From Niallia circulans (GTDB lineage: Bacteria > Bacillota > Bacilli > Bacillales > Cytobacillaceae), in contig NZ_RIBP01000004.1 of NCBI RefSeq assembly GCF_007273535.1, positions 1,588,001 to 1,652,000 of the forward strand: a DNA stretch of 64,000 nt, in the 5' to 3' direction. The notes below the pieces were generated by a model. The model was given only the letters and a program-made list of their open reading frames with translations, ran no database searches and was not told the origin of the DNA. Positions within the stretch are counted from its first letter, which is position 1; the number at the start of each line of letters is the position of its first letter. The position numbers and the translations under genes were made by a program. Shown one piece after another: positions 25,611-33,990 of the stretch.

Positions 25611-27044
25611 ATGAAGGGTAATTATGTTGAAAAAATTACGAATATGGAAGATGATTTCGCAAAGTGGTATACAGATGTAGTGACAAAAGCAGAGCTTGTT
25701 GACTATTCAAGTGTCCGTGGATCGATGATTATAAGACCGTACGGCTTCGCCATTTGGGAAAATATAAAAAACGAGCTTGATAACCGAATTAAAGAAACAG
25801 GGCATGAAAATGTCTATATGCCATTGTTCATACCAGAAAGCCTGCTCCAAAAGGAAAAGGACCATATTGAAGGCTTTGCTCCAGAGGTAGCATGGGTTAC
25901 ACACGGAGGAGAAGAAGAGCTAACAGAAAGACTTTGTGTTCGCCCGACATCTGAAGTGCTGTTTGGTGAGCATTATAAAGACATTATTCATTCTTACCGA
26001 GATTTGCCAAAGCTGTATAATCAATGGGCTAATGTTGTCAGATGGGAAAAAACGACAAGACCTTTTTTACGCACGTTAGAATTCCTCTGGCAGGAAGGGC
26101 ATACATGTCATGAAACAGCAGAGGATGCAGACATAGAAACCGTGCAAATGCTTCATGTTTATGCAGATATTTGTGAACAAATATTAGCTATCCCAGTCAT
26201 TAAGGGGAAGAAAACAGAGAAGGAAAAATTTGCTGGAGCAAGATATACTTATACAATCGAAAGTTTGATGCATGATGGAAAGGCGCTGCAATCAGGTACA
26301 TCGCATCATTTAGGGGACCACTTTGCCAAAGCGTTTGGAATCCAATTTACAGACAGGAACGGTACGCAAAGCTATGTGCATCAAACATCTTGGGGATTTA
26401 CAACAAGAATCATTGGGGCAATGATCATGGTGCACGGCGACGACAGAGGATTAGTTGTGCCTCCAAGGATTGCACCGACCCAAGTAATGATTATTCCGAT
26501 TGCCCAGCATAAGGAAGGCGTCCTTGATTTCACTTACGAGCTTAAAAAGCAGCTCCAAACGAGCTTCCGCACAGGCTTGGATGCAAGTGATAAGAAGCCA
26601 GGCTGGAAGTTCAATGAATATGAAATGAAAGGGATACCTGTGAGGCTCGAGGTTGGCCCAAAGGATATAGAGCAAAAGCAAGTTGTACTTGTGCGACGTG
26701 ATACAGGCGAAAAGCTTGCTGTTCCATTAGATGGGCTTGAACACACAATTGCCAATCTGCTTAATGATATCCAAGAAAATCTGCTGACAAGGGCTACAGA
26801 GCATCGCGAAGCAAATACCCATATTGCCCTTGACTTCGATACATTTAAAAAGCAGGCAAATGAACAGAAAACAGGCTTTATAAAAGCGATGTGGTGTGGT
26901 GATACAGTGTGCGAAGAGTTTATTAAAGAAGAAACTGGCGCAACATCAAGATGTATGCCGTTTGAACAAGAAAAAATCAGTGATACATGTGTATGCTGTG
27001 ATAAAGAAGCAGACGCGCTAGTGTATTGGGCAAAAGCTTATTAA
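25611..27044 (+). CDS. proS: Prolyl-tRNA synthetase, archaeal/eukaryote-type (ProS type 3)
   Basis: This 477-aa class II synthetase charges tRNA-Pro. It lacks the inserted editing domain of the usual bacterial enzyme (about 565 aa). It has the C-terminal extension and zinc-like cysteines ([11 protein letters not shown] and CVCCDKEA) and the terminal Tyr found in archaeal/eukaryotic-type ProRS. Class II motifs include RPTSEV (motif 2 neighbourhood) and the GDDRG loop. ATG 25611 has GGGAGTG upstream. Bacilli often carry this enzyme as a second ProRS. Here it is controlled by a proline T-box. Confidence 0.93.
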   Translation: MKGNYVEKITNMEDDFAKWYTDVVTKAELVDYSSVRGSMIIRPYGFAIWENIKNELDNRIKETGHENVYMPLFIPESLLQKEKDHIEGFAPEVAWVTHGGEEELTERLCVRPTSEVLFGEHYKDIIHSYRDLPKLYNQWANVVRWEKTTRPFLRTLEFLWQEGHTCHETAEDADIETVQMLHVYADICEQILAIPVIKGKKTEKEKFAGARYTYTIESLMHDGKALQSGTSHHLGDHFAKAFGIQFTDRNGTQSYVHQTSWGFTTRIIGAMIMVHGDDRGLVVPPRIAPTQVMIIPIAQHKEGVLDFTYELKKQLQTSFRTGLDASDKKPGWKFNEYEMKGIPVRLEVGPKDIEQKQVVLVRRDTGEKLAVPLDGLEHTIANLLNDIQENLLTRATEHREANTHIALDFDTFKKQANEQKTGFIKAMWCGDTVCEEFIKEETGATSRCMPFEQEKISDTCVCCDKEADALVYWAKAY

Positions 27045-27051
27045 TGCCAAA

Positions 27052-27078
27052 AAGCCGAAGGAGAATCTCCTTCGGCTT
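27052..27078 (+). terminator. Hairpin after proS, likely terminator
   Basis: AAGCCGAAGGAG and CTCCTTCGGCTT form a near-perfect stem. The downstream T run is poor. Confidence 0.65.
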
Positions 27079-27095
27079 AAGTTAATGCAAAAAAA

Positions 27096-27109
27096 TACAA
27101 ACGTTTTCA
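27096..27109 (-). promoter_or_regulatory. Candidate CcpA (cre) site
   Basis: On the minus strand TGAAAACGTTTGTA matches the cre consensus TGWAARCGYTWNCW with one mismatch. It lies 215 bases before the lipoprotein gene. Its target, if any, is unclear. Confidence 0.3.
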
Positions 27110-27217
27110 TTTCTCGCTATTTTTACCATATAGATAGTAAGAAAGTAGTATACCCCAAGTATTGACCGCCATGTATTATTTGTTAACATTAATGGTAGGG
27201 AGAAATAAAGCGTTATT

Positions 27218-27252
27218 ATGGCATATTAGTCTCAAATGTATAGGTATGCCAT
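27218..27252. promoter_or_regulatory. Inverted repeat ATGGCATA-N19-TATGCCAT
   Basis: Perfect 8-bp arms lie 70 to 105 bases upstream of the lipoprotein gene. It could be an operator or an RNA hairpin. Confidence 0.35.
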
Positions 27253-27323
27253 ATTGGGAAAATAGATTGCCTTTAGTCCATACTGGTTGATGACAGGACA
27301 TCAGGGCAGTGGAGGGGTATTGA

Positions 27324-27677
27324 ATGAGAAAATGGGCTGTAATCGTCATGGTGGCCCTGTTTCTGACTGGCTGCAGCTCAGAAACATATGAAAACGACAT
27401 GAAAGCAGCAAAAACAGCAATTGAGAGTGGCGACTTAAAAAAGGCCCTTTTATCACTTGAACTTGCCCTTGAGCAGAAGCCAAAGGATAACGCCGCACGC
27501 GACCTCCATAAAAGAGTGTCAGGATTAATGGATATAAAAACCGCCATTGATAACGGGAACTGGAGCGATGCATTAGCCAAAGCGAGCCAGCTTGCAGAGG
27601 ATGGCAAGGTGGATAAAGATTTAGATACACTGCTGGACAAATATTTAGTAGCAGCAGAAGCAAATGCAAATGAATAG
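27324..27677 (+). CDS. Small lipoprotein with TPR-like helices
   Basis: This 117-aa protein has a lipoprotein signal peptide ending in the lipobox LTGC (cysteine 16). The mature part is helical, with repeated AxxAIExGDLKKALLSLE-type units that resemble one or two tetratricopeptide repeats. It would sit on the outer face of the membrane and probably mediates protein contacts. I do not recognise the family. ATG 27324 follows GGAGGGG. It stands alone between proS and the MMPL gene. Confidence 0.72.
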   Translation: MRKWAVIVMVALFLTGCSSETYENDMKAAKTAIESGDLKKALLSLELALEQKPKDNAARDLHKRVSGLMDIKTAIDNGNWSDALAKASQLAEDGKVDKDLDTLLDKYLVAAEANANE

Positions 27678-27719
27678 GAGAGAGGACAGGCATCTATCAG
27701 TCTGTTTTTTATTCAGAAA

Positions 27720-27752
27720 GGCGTATTTTCTTTGGAAAAGCGTCTTTTTTTA
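27720..27752 (+). terminator. Terminator after the lipoprotein gene
   Basis: GGCGTATTTTC and GAAAAGCGTC pair with one bulged base and end in seven T. Confidence 0.75.
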
Positions 27753-27925
27753 TTGGATATATGATTTGCTCCTTTATAAAAAAATCGCCATCCATTACGG
27801 TAGTATCAAAATCATGCTATTCTTCATCTGTATGTAAATTCCCTAATGATTTGGTGAAAGGAAAATGAATAAAGCTGAATTCTTAAAAGAAACACCATTG
27901 TGAAAAAAGGAATATTTGGTATGAA

Positions 27926-27967
27926 TAAAAGAGACCTAGTAGATAACTTCTTCTAGGTCTCTTTTTA
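27926..27967 (-). terminator. Terminator after the MMPL gene
   Basis: The arms AAAAGAGACCTAG and CTAGGTCTCTTTT lie just past the MMPL stop codon on the minus strand. Confidence 0.85.
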
Positions 27968-27977
27968 TTAAAATTCA

Positions 27978-30212
27978 TTAAACTGTTTGATTGTTCTCTA
28001 GCTTTTCTCTCTCTTTTTCATTACTTTCATGTAAATGTTTCGTTGCTGGCCAAAAGGCTGCTTTTTTGCATAAAGCAGTTATGCTAGGCACCAAAAATGG
28101 ACGAACAACAAATGTATCGAGAAGCACACCGATTGCGGTAATTGTTCCGAAGTGGACTAATATTTGAATCGGTAATGTTGTTAATACCATAAAGGTGGCT
28201 GCAAGGATGACTCCTGCTGAAGTTATAACTCCTCCAGATTCGGCGACTCCTTCTTTAATCGCTTGGGTCAGCGGCATTTCCTTGCTTTTCTTCCAAATGC
28301 TCGAGATCATAAAAATATTATAATCTTCTCCAAGTGCGACAATGAAGACGAAGGCGTAAAGTGGAATCAGCCCTTGAATAGCGTCAACACCAAATCCGTA
28401 ATGGAGAATGACCCAGCCTAAGCCTAATGCACTGAAATAAGACAGCAGCACTGTTGCAATAAGATAAATCATTGCTGTTATTGATCGCAAATAGGCAAGC
28501 AGTAGCACTGCTATCATGACAACAATAATCGGAATGACAAGAAGTGCATCACCATCAGCTGTTTCTTTTGTATCAAGCTGCTCTGCGGTAATGCCTCCTA
28601 TCCAAACCTTGTCACTGCTATTTGTAATACCATTGTCAGCAAGAGTTTCTTCAACAGCTTTACGGAGGTCAGGCAGCTTTTCCATTGCCTCATTTGAGTA
28701 AGGATTTGTATTAAGCTCTACGGAATATTTCAGCAGGCCTGCATCATCCTTTCCTTGCTCACCTTCAGAAACTTTTGCTACATATGGCAGGTCGTTCAAT
28801 GTATCTTCTACAGAAATATCTTTTCCTTCTGTTTGGACAACAATATCTGCTGGAGCAAGCTCACCTGCAGAAAAATGCTCAGAGATAATCGAGAATCCTT
28901 CTCTTGACGGCATATCTTCAGGGAAAGAAGATAATGTGTCATACGTGTATTCGGTTTTTATGGATAATAAGGCGAAAATGCCGAGAAATACAGTTGTTAT
29001 TATAGTAACCTTCCAAGGATGCTTAACAGCAATTTTACCGACAAATTCCCCGATTGCCCAAGTCTTTTTCGGTTTCTTCGCTTTTTTTGCTTTTTCCATG
29101 TCTGCAGTTTTTGGCATGAAAGGGAAGAAGGATATTCTTCCAAAAATCGCTAGGATTGCTGGAACAAGTGTTAAGCTTGCGATCATCATTATTAAGATAG
29201 CAAGGCTAAAAGGTACGGCAAACCGTTGGATTGACCCATATTCTGCAAGCAGCAGAACCAGCAGGGAGAACACAACTGTCAGCCCGCTCATTGCCACAGC
29301 TCCGCCTGAACGACGCAGGGCATTTGCCATTGCAATTTCCTTCTTTGTTTCAACCTTTAGCAAGCTTCTGTATTTGCTTATAAGGAACAAGCAATAATCT
29401 GTTCCTGCGCCAAACAGCAAGACTGTCATGATGGCAATGCTTTGTGAGTCAAACTCAATCCAGCCAGCTTTTCCCATGCCCCCAAGGATTGGGCTAATCA
29501 CTAAGTAGGCGATACCAACTCCAATGAGCGGTATGAATGCTAGAATAGGAGAGCGGTATATGACTAGTAAACAGATTAAAACAATAATAACAGTACCGAT
29601 TAGTAAAGATAAGTCGCCTTGGCTAAACAACGCTGCTGCATCGACTGCAATCCCGACAGGCCCTGTAGTTCTTGCTGAGAGGTTATCAGCATCACCAATC
29701 TTTGTTTTGAAAGGATCTGTGCTAAAAACATCGGACGCTGTGTCTTGAAGTTCTTCAAGACTTTTCTCTAATTCAGCAGTTGTTGCTGACTTCTCAAACA
29801 ATACAGCAAGAACAAAGGTTGTTCCATCGTCTGAAACTTGCTGCTTCAATACTTCAACAGGCAGTTGGTGAAGCGGTGCGATCGTCTGTTGATGTACAAC
29901 TGGTTTCTCCGCTAGTTCACCAGCTAATTTTTGTATTTGTGTTAAATCCTCATCTGCAAGGCCAGCTTCTCGATGAAAGGTAATAAGTGCTGGTGTACCT
30001 TGTTCATTTGGAAATTCTTTATTAATAATTGCTTCTGCTTCTTGAGAAGGAGAATCCTCAGACAGATTTGCTGCAAGCTCGTTTTTCTGTGAGCTTGCTT
30101 GTGGCAGTGTCAGGCTCAAAACAAGGACAAGGCAGATCCATGCAAGCAGGGTAAGCCATCTTCCTGTTTTACCTGAAACAAAACGGAAAACAGTTGGGAT
30201 AAGATTTTTCAC
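27978..30212 (-). CDS. MMPL-family RND exporter (YdfJ-like)
   Basis: This 744-aa transporter contains two MMPL modules, each with six membrane helices and an external loop domain. Membrane helices lie at about 15-33, 195-355, 400-418 and 555-720. The proton-relay-type segments GAGTDYCLFLISKYR and GEDYNIFMISSIWKK are visible. Such proteins export lipids or drugs. The start is GTG with AAAGGAG upstream. The TetR gene lies 152 bases upstream on the same strand, and two TetR-type operators sit in the gap. Confidence 0.88.
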   Translation of the reverse strand: MKNLIPTVFRFVSGKTGRWLTLLAWICLVLVLSLTLPQASSQKNELAANLSEDSPSQEAEAIINKEFPNEQGTPALITFHREAGLADEDLTQIQKLAGELAEKPVVHQQTIAPLHQLPVEVLKQQVSDDGTTFVLAVLFEKSATTAELEKSLEELQDTASDVFSTDPFKTKIGDADNLSARTTGPVGIAVDAAALFSQGDLSLLIGTVIIVLICLLVIYRSPILAFIPLIGVGIAYLVISPILGGMGKAGWIEFDSQSIAIMTVLLFGAGTDYCLFLISKYRSLLKVETKKEIAMANALRRSGGAVAMSGLTVVFSLLVLLLAEYGSIQRFAVPFSLAILIMMIASLTLVPAILAIFGRISFFPFMPKTADMEKAKKAKKPKKTWAIGEFVGKIAVKHPWKVTIITTVFLGIFALLSIKTEYTYDTLSSFPEDMPSREGFSIISEHFSAGELAPADIVVQTEGKDISVEDTLNDLPYVAKVSEGEQGKDDAGLLKYSVELNTNPYSNEAMEKLPDLRKAVEETLADNGITNSSDKVWIGGITAEQLDTKETADGDALLVIPIIVVMIAVLLLAYLRSITAMIYLIATVLLSYFSALGLGWVILHYGFGVDAIQGLIPLYAFVFIVALGEDYNIFMISSIWKKSKEMPLTQAIKEGVAESGGVITSAGVILAATFMVLTTLPIQILVHFGTITAIGVLLDTFVVRPFLVPSITALCKKAAFWPATKHLHESNEKEREKLENNQTV

Positions 30213-30248
30213 TTTATTTAGCTCCTTTAAATTGGTTTATATGATGAA

Positions 30249-30264
30249 CTTATCAACTGATAAG
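30249..30264. promoter_or_regulatory. TetR operator copy 1 (MMPL side)
   Basis: CTTATC-AACT-GATAAG is a perfect inverted repeat in the MMPL upstream region. Confidence 0.7.
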
Positions 30265-30282
30265 CTGAGACAAAAAAATCAA

Positions 30283-30298
30283 CTTATCAAACGATAAG
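30283..30298. promoter_or_regulatory. TetR operator copy 2 (MMPL side)
   Basis: CTTATC-AAAC-GATAAG has the same arms as copy 1, with its start 34 bases further from the MMPL gene. Confidence 0.7.
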
Positions 30299-30364
30299 GT
30301 AATCAGAAAAATATAATGCTGCTTCTGTAATAGTGTAGAAACAGCATGCATAAATGGGTAAAAC

Positions 30365-31003
30365 TCAGCTGTTTTTTTCCGCAATTCCACTTAAAAATAT
30401 TTGAACGATGAGTCTTGCCTTCTTTTCAACGATGGCTTTTTGCTCAGATTCAGTTAAGGTTTTCATGAAATCTGGGAGAAGAGCTGACTTAATCATGTTC
30501 AACAAAAGGAGAGACACTTCAAAACTGCTGCTGTCTATCGCCTCAAATGAACCAATTTCCTTTTTGGAAACTGCCTCCTCGAACATATGCATAATCGGTG
30601 AAAGGAAGCCTTTTTGCCAATGGCCATTAATAACCTGTTTGACATCTTCCGGCATTTCATGATGAAGATCATGAAACATTTGCATTAAATCCTCTTGATA
30701 ATTTTGCATGAAATAACAGGACAGATGAAAAATACGCTGCTTTATGTCAGGAAAATCTCTAGCTATCTTGGTAAGATGGTTCTCGGTCTGAAGGATGGAA
30801 GCCTTTAAGACCTCTATATAAATTTCTTGCTTATTCTGAAAGTGATGGTATAAAGCAGGCTGGGTTATCCCGCATTCTGCCGCGATTTTCCTTGTGCTGA
30901 CTGCCCGATATCCAAGCTCCATAAATAATTTTGTTGCTGCCTTGATGATCAGATGGTGTGTATCTTGTGTTTGTGAAGGCAACTCGGTGTGATTCCTTTT
31001 CAT
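30365..31003 (-). CDS. TetR-family regulator of the MMPL exporter
   Basis: This 212-aa regulator has an N-terminal helix-turn-helix (residues about 20-65). It reads IIKAATKLFMELGYRAVSTR, then KIAAECGITQPALYHHFQNKQEI. The C-terminal ligand domain is variable, as expected. ATG 31003 follows AAAGGAAAC. It precedes the MMPL gene on the same strand. The same 16-bp operator occurs once upstream of tetR and twice upstream of the exporter gene, so it most likely represses both. Confidence 0.88.
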   Translation of the reverse strand: MKRNHTELPSQTQDTHHLIIKAATKLFMELGYRAVSTRKIAAECGITQPALYHHFQNKQEIYIEVLKASILQTENHLTKIARDFPDIKQRIFHLSCYFMQNYQEDLMQMFHDLHHEMPEDVKQVINGHWQKGFLSPIMHMFEEAVSKKEIGSFEAIDSSSFEVSLLLLNMIKSALLPDFMKTLTESEQKAIVEKKARLIVQIFLSGIAEKNS

Positions 31004-31034
31004 TTTGTTTCCTTTCTAATACCCAATAAAATGA

Positions 31035-31050
31035 CTTATCACTCGATAAG
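31035..31050. promoter_or_regulatory. TetR operator copy 3 (tetR promoter)
   Basis: CTTATC-ACTC-GATAAG shares both arms with the two copies before the MMPL gene. It lies 31 bases upstream of the tetR start and suggests autorepression. Confidence 0.7.
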
Positions 31051-31101
31051 TATAGGAGAAATTAAAAAAATATGCAACTTGTGAACAAACAGTGAATAAA
31101 T

Positions 31102-31119
31102 TTGTGAAATGTTGAACAA
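31102..31119. promoter_or_regulatory. Degenerate second Rex-like site
   Basis: TTGTGAA-ATGT-TGAACAA matches the Rex palindrome except for two positions in the right arm. It is 173 bases upstream of the perfect site. Confidence 0.35.
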
Positions 31120-31227
31120 AGTTTCGGAAACCTATTGCGGACTGGTGTAAAAGAGATTAAGATATGCTTGTAAGAAGAAAAATTGGTTTTTCGGGATTAA
31201 ATTTCCATTATTTAAATCTTTAATTGC

Positions 31228-31265
31228 AAACCGGGTCCTTAAACAAGACATGACGGTTTTTCTTT
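31228..31265 (+). terminator. Terminator-like hairpin upstream of adhE
   Basis: AAACCG pairs with CGGTTT, and GTC with GAC, around a loop. TTTTTCTTTT follows. No gene lies directly upstream, so it may attenuate a longer adhE transcript. Confidence 0.4.
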
Positions 31266-31274
31266 TAAAGATTA

Positions 31275-31292
31275 TTGTGAAAACATTCACAA
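31275..31292. promoter_or_regulatory. Rex operator at the adhE promoter
   Basis: TTGTGAA-AACA-TTCACAA is a perfect Rex-type palindrome. It abuts a consensus -10 box TATAAT (31295-31300). Rex senses the NADH/NAD ratio and represses fermentation genes when NADH is low. Confidence 0.85.
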
Positions 31293-31317
31293 AGTATAAT
31301 ATCTGGAGGGATTAGTA

Positions 31318-33930
31318 ATGTCGACTGTCGAAAAGGATGTTAAGGCAAAACAGGAAGCGAATGATGTGCAAGCTATCATTGATGATATTGCTGCAAAAGG
31401 CAAAAAGGCGCTCAAAGAATTTTATGAGCTGGATCAGACTAAGATTGATCAAATAGTGAAGGAAATGGCCTTGGCAGGGCTTGATAAACATATGTATTTA
31501 GCTAAGCTTGCAGTTGAAGAAACTGGGAGAGGCATTTATGAGGATAAAATAACGAAAAATATTTTCGCAACAGAATATATTTATCACAGTATTAAATATG
31601 ACAAAACGGTTGGAATCATCAGAGATGATGAATCGGCAGGAGTTGTTGAAATAGCTGATCCAATTGGTGTTATTGCAGGTGTTACTCCTGTGACGAATCC
31701 CACATCTACAACGATGTTTAAAGCCATTATTGCCATAAAAACACGTAACCCGATTGTATTTGCTTTCCATCCATCAGCACAGCGCTGCAGCAGTGAGGCC
31801 GCAAGGATTTTACGAGATGCTGCTGTAAAAGCAGGTGCTCCTGAAAATTGCATCCAGTGGATTGAGAAACCTTCCATTGAAACGACAAAGACATTGATGA
31901 ACCATCCAGGCATTTCTTTAATATTGGCAACAGGCGGTCCAGGAATGGTTAAATCTGCGTATAGCTGTGGTAAACCAGCTCTTGGCGTCGGTGCGGGCAA
32001 TGTGCCATGTTATATAGAAAAAACAGCAAAGGTAAAGCGTGCAGTCAATGATTTAATTCTTTCTAAAACATTTGATAACGGCATGATTTGTGCATCTGAA
32101 CAGGCAGTTATTGTTGATAAGGAAATTTATGAAGAGGTAAGAACCGAGCTTATTCGCAACGGCTGTCACTTCTTAAATGAAGCCGAAAAAAAGAAAGTGG
32201 AAGAGCTCGTCATTAATGTAAATACATGTGCGGTCAATCCTGATATTGTCGGTAAATCAGCCTATGATATTGCAGCAATGGCAGGAGTTGAAGTGCATAA
32301 AGAAACAAAAATTCTCATCGCAGAATTGGATGGAGTTGGTCCAGCGTATCCTCTTTCAAGGGAAAAGCTCAGCCCTGTGCTTGCCTGCTATAAAGCAGAA
32401 TCTACAGAAGAAGGGATTAAGCGTGCGGAGGAAATGCTTGAGTTCGGAGGTTTAGGACATTCTGCTGTCATTCATTCAGAGGATGAGGAGGTAACGAGGA
32501 AGTTTGCTTTAAGAATGAAAGCATGCCGGATTATCAGCAATGCCCCGTCTTCCCAAGGAGCAATCGGTGATATATATAATGCCTTCATGCCTTCATTGAC
32601 ATTAGGGTGCGGTTCTTATGGAAAAAACTCCGTTGCCACGAATGTAACAGATGTGCATTTGCTGAATGTCAAAAAACTTGCTAAAAGGAATGTTAATATG
32701 CAATGGTTCAAACTTCCGCCAAAAATTTACTTTGAAAAAAATTCAGTTCAATATTTACAGAAAATGAAGGAGATTTCAAGGGTGTTCATTGTCACAGACC
32801 CTTATATGGTTAAGCTTGGCTATGTGGATAAAGTGCTGCATCATTTAAGACAAAGATCTGACCTCATCCAAGTCGAAGTATTTTCAGATGTTGAGCCAGA
32901 TCCATCTCTCGACACTGTGGCAAGAGGAACAGAAATGATGGCCAAATTTCAGCCTGATTGCATCATAGCATTAGGTGGTGGTTCACCAATGGATGCAGCG
33001 AAAGGAATGTGGCTTTTCTATGAACATCCCGAAGAGGATTTCTTTGGACTTAAGCAAAAATTTCTTGATATTAGAAAAAGAGTTTACAAGTATCCGAGTC
33101 TTGGAGGCAAAGCTAAATTTGTAGCAATACCAACAACCTCCGGAACAGGCTCTGAGGTAACTTCCTTCGCAGTCATTACAGATAAGGAGAATAATATTAA
33201 ATACCCGCTCGCAGACTATGAGTTAACACCGGATGTTGCCATCATTGATTCACAGTTTGTTATGACAGTTCCTCCGGCTGTAACTGCTGACACGGGCATG
33301 GATGTACTGACACACGCAGTAGAGGCTTATGTATCCAATATGGCGAATGATTACACAGATGGATTGGCTGTTAAAGCAGTTCAATTGATTTTTGAATACT
33401 TGCCGCGAGCTTATCGCAATGGTAAGGACGAAGAGGCACGGGAGAAGGTTCATAATGCCTCCACCATTGCTGGAATGGCATTTGCCAATGCCTTTTTAGG
33501 AATTAACCACAGCTTGGCACATAAATTAGGAGCAGAGTTCCATATTGCTCACGGCCGGTCCAATGCCATATTAATGCCACATGTAATCCGCTATAATGCA
33601 GAGAAACCGAAGAAATTCACAGCTTTTCCTAAATATGAGCATTTTAAAGCAGATGAGCGTTATGCAGATTTAGCAAGAATATTAGGTCTGCCTGCAAATA
33701 CGACAGAGCAGGGAGTAGACAGCTTTGTTAAAGCGGTTATCCGCTTGGCTAAGGAGCTGAATATTCCAATGAGCATTGCTGCTAACGGTGTTGAAAAGGA
33801 AGCCTTCGAGAAAAGAGTAGAGTATTTGGCAGATAGAGCATTTGAAGATCAATGTACAACAGCAAACCCGAAGCTGCCGTTAGTTACTGATTTAGCAGAA
33901 ATATACCGAAAAGCATATAAAGGGGTTTAA
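31318..33930 (+). CDS. adhE: Bifunctional acetaldehyde-CoA/alcohol dehydrogenase
   Basis: This 870-aa enzyme reduces acetyl-CoA to ethanol in two steps. The N-terminal aldehyde dehydrogenase half has the catalytic cysteine in NGMICASEQA. The C-terminal iron-dependent alcohol dehydrogenase half has GGGSPMDAAK, ITPTTSGTGSEVT-like sequence and the iron ligands in NHSLAHKLGAEFHIAHGRSN. Both halves are complete and the length is typical. The start follows TGGAGGG. A Rex palindrome on the promoter indicates induction under oxygen limitation. Confidence 0.96.
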   Translation: MSTVEKDVKAKQEANDVQAIIDDIAAKGKKALKEFYELDQTKIDQIVKEMALAGLDKHMYLAKLAVEETGRGIYEDKITKNIFATEYIYHSIKYDKTVGIIRDDESAGVVEIADPIGVIAGVTPVTNPTSTTMFKAIIAIKTRNPIVFAFHPSAQRCSSEAARILRDAAVKAGAPENCIQWIEKPSIETTKTLMNHPGISLILATGGPGMVKSAYSCGKPALGVGAGNVPCYIEKTAKVKRAVNDLILSKTFDNGMICASEQAVIVDKEIYEEVRTELIRNGCHFLNEAEKKKVEELVINVNTCAVNPDIVGKSAYDIAAMAGVEVHKETKILIAELDGVGPAYPLSREKLSPVLACYKAESTEEGIKRAEEMLEFGGLGHSAVIHSEDEEVTRKFALRMKACRIISNAPSSQGAIGDIYNAFMPSLTLGCGSYGKNSVATNVTDVHLLNVKKLAKRNVNMQWFKLPPKIYFEKNSVQYLQKMKEISRVFIVTDPYMVKLGYVDKVLHHLRQRSDLIQVEVFSDVEPDPSLDTVARGTEMMAKFQPDCIIALGGGSPMDAAKGMWLFYEHPEEDFFGLKQKFLDIRKRVYKYPSLGGKAKFVAIPTTSGTGSEVTSFAVITDKENNIKYPLADYELTPDVAIIDSQFVMTVPPAVTADTGMDVLTHAVEAYVSNMANDYTDGLAVKAVQLIFEYLPRAYRNGKDEEAREKVHNASTIAGMAFANAFLGINHSLAHKLGAEFHIAHGRSNAILMPHVIRYNAEKPKKFTAFPKYEHFKADERYADLARILGLPANTTEQGVDSFVKAVIRLAKELNIPMSIAANGVEKEAFEKRVEYLADRAFEDQCTTANPKLPLVTDLAEIYRKAYKGV

Positions 33931-33935
33931 TAATA

Positions 33936-33970
33936 AAAAAAAGGCGCAGATTATCTGTGCCTTTTTTTTT
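33936..33970. terminator. Bidirectional terminator between adhE and the HD-GYP gene
   Basis: AAAAAAGGCGCAG and CTGTGCCTTTTTT pair with one G-U. It has A and T runs on both sides and serves both convergent genes. Confidence 0.85.
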
Positions 33971-33990
33971 AGCTGTTTTGTTACCAACCG

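Noticed and set aside
27176..27640. 154-aa open frame antisense to the lipoprotein gene
   Set aside because: The plus-strand frame has a signal peptide, lipobox and ribosome-binding site. The antisense frame has none.
27865..27903. 12-codon ORF with a ribosome-binding site before the MMPL terminator
   Set aside because: It is too short, with no continuation in any frame that resembles a known protein.
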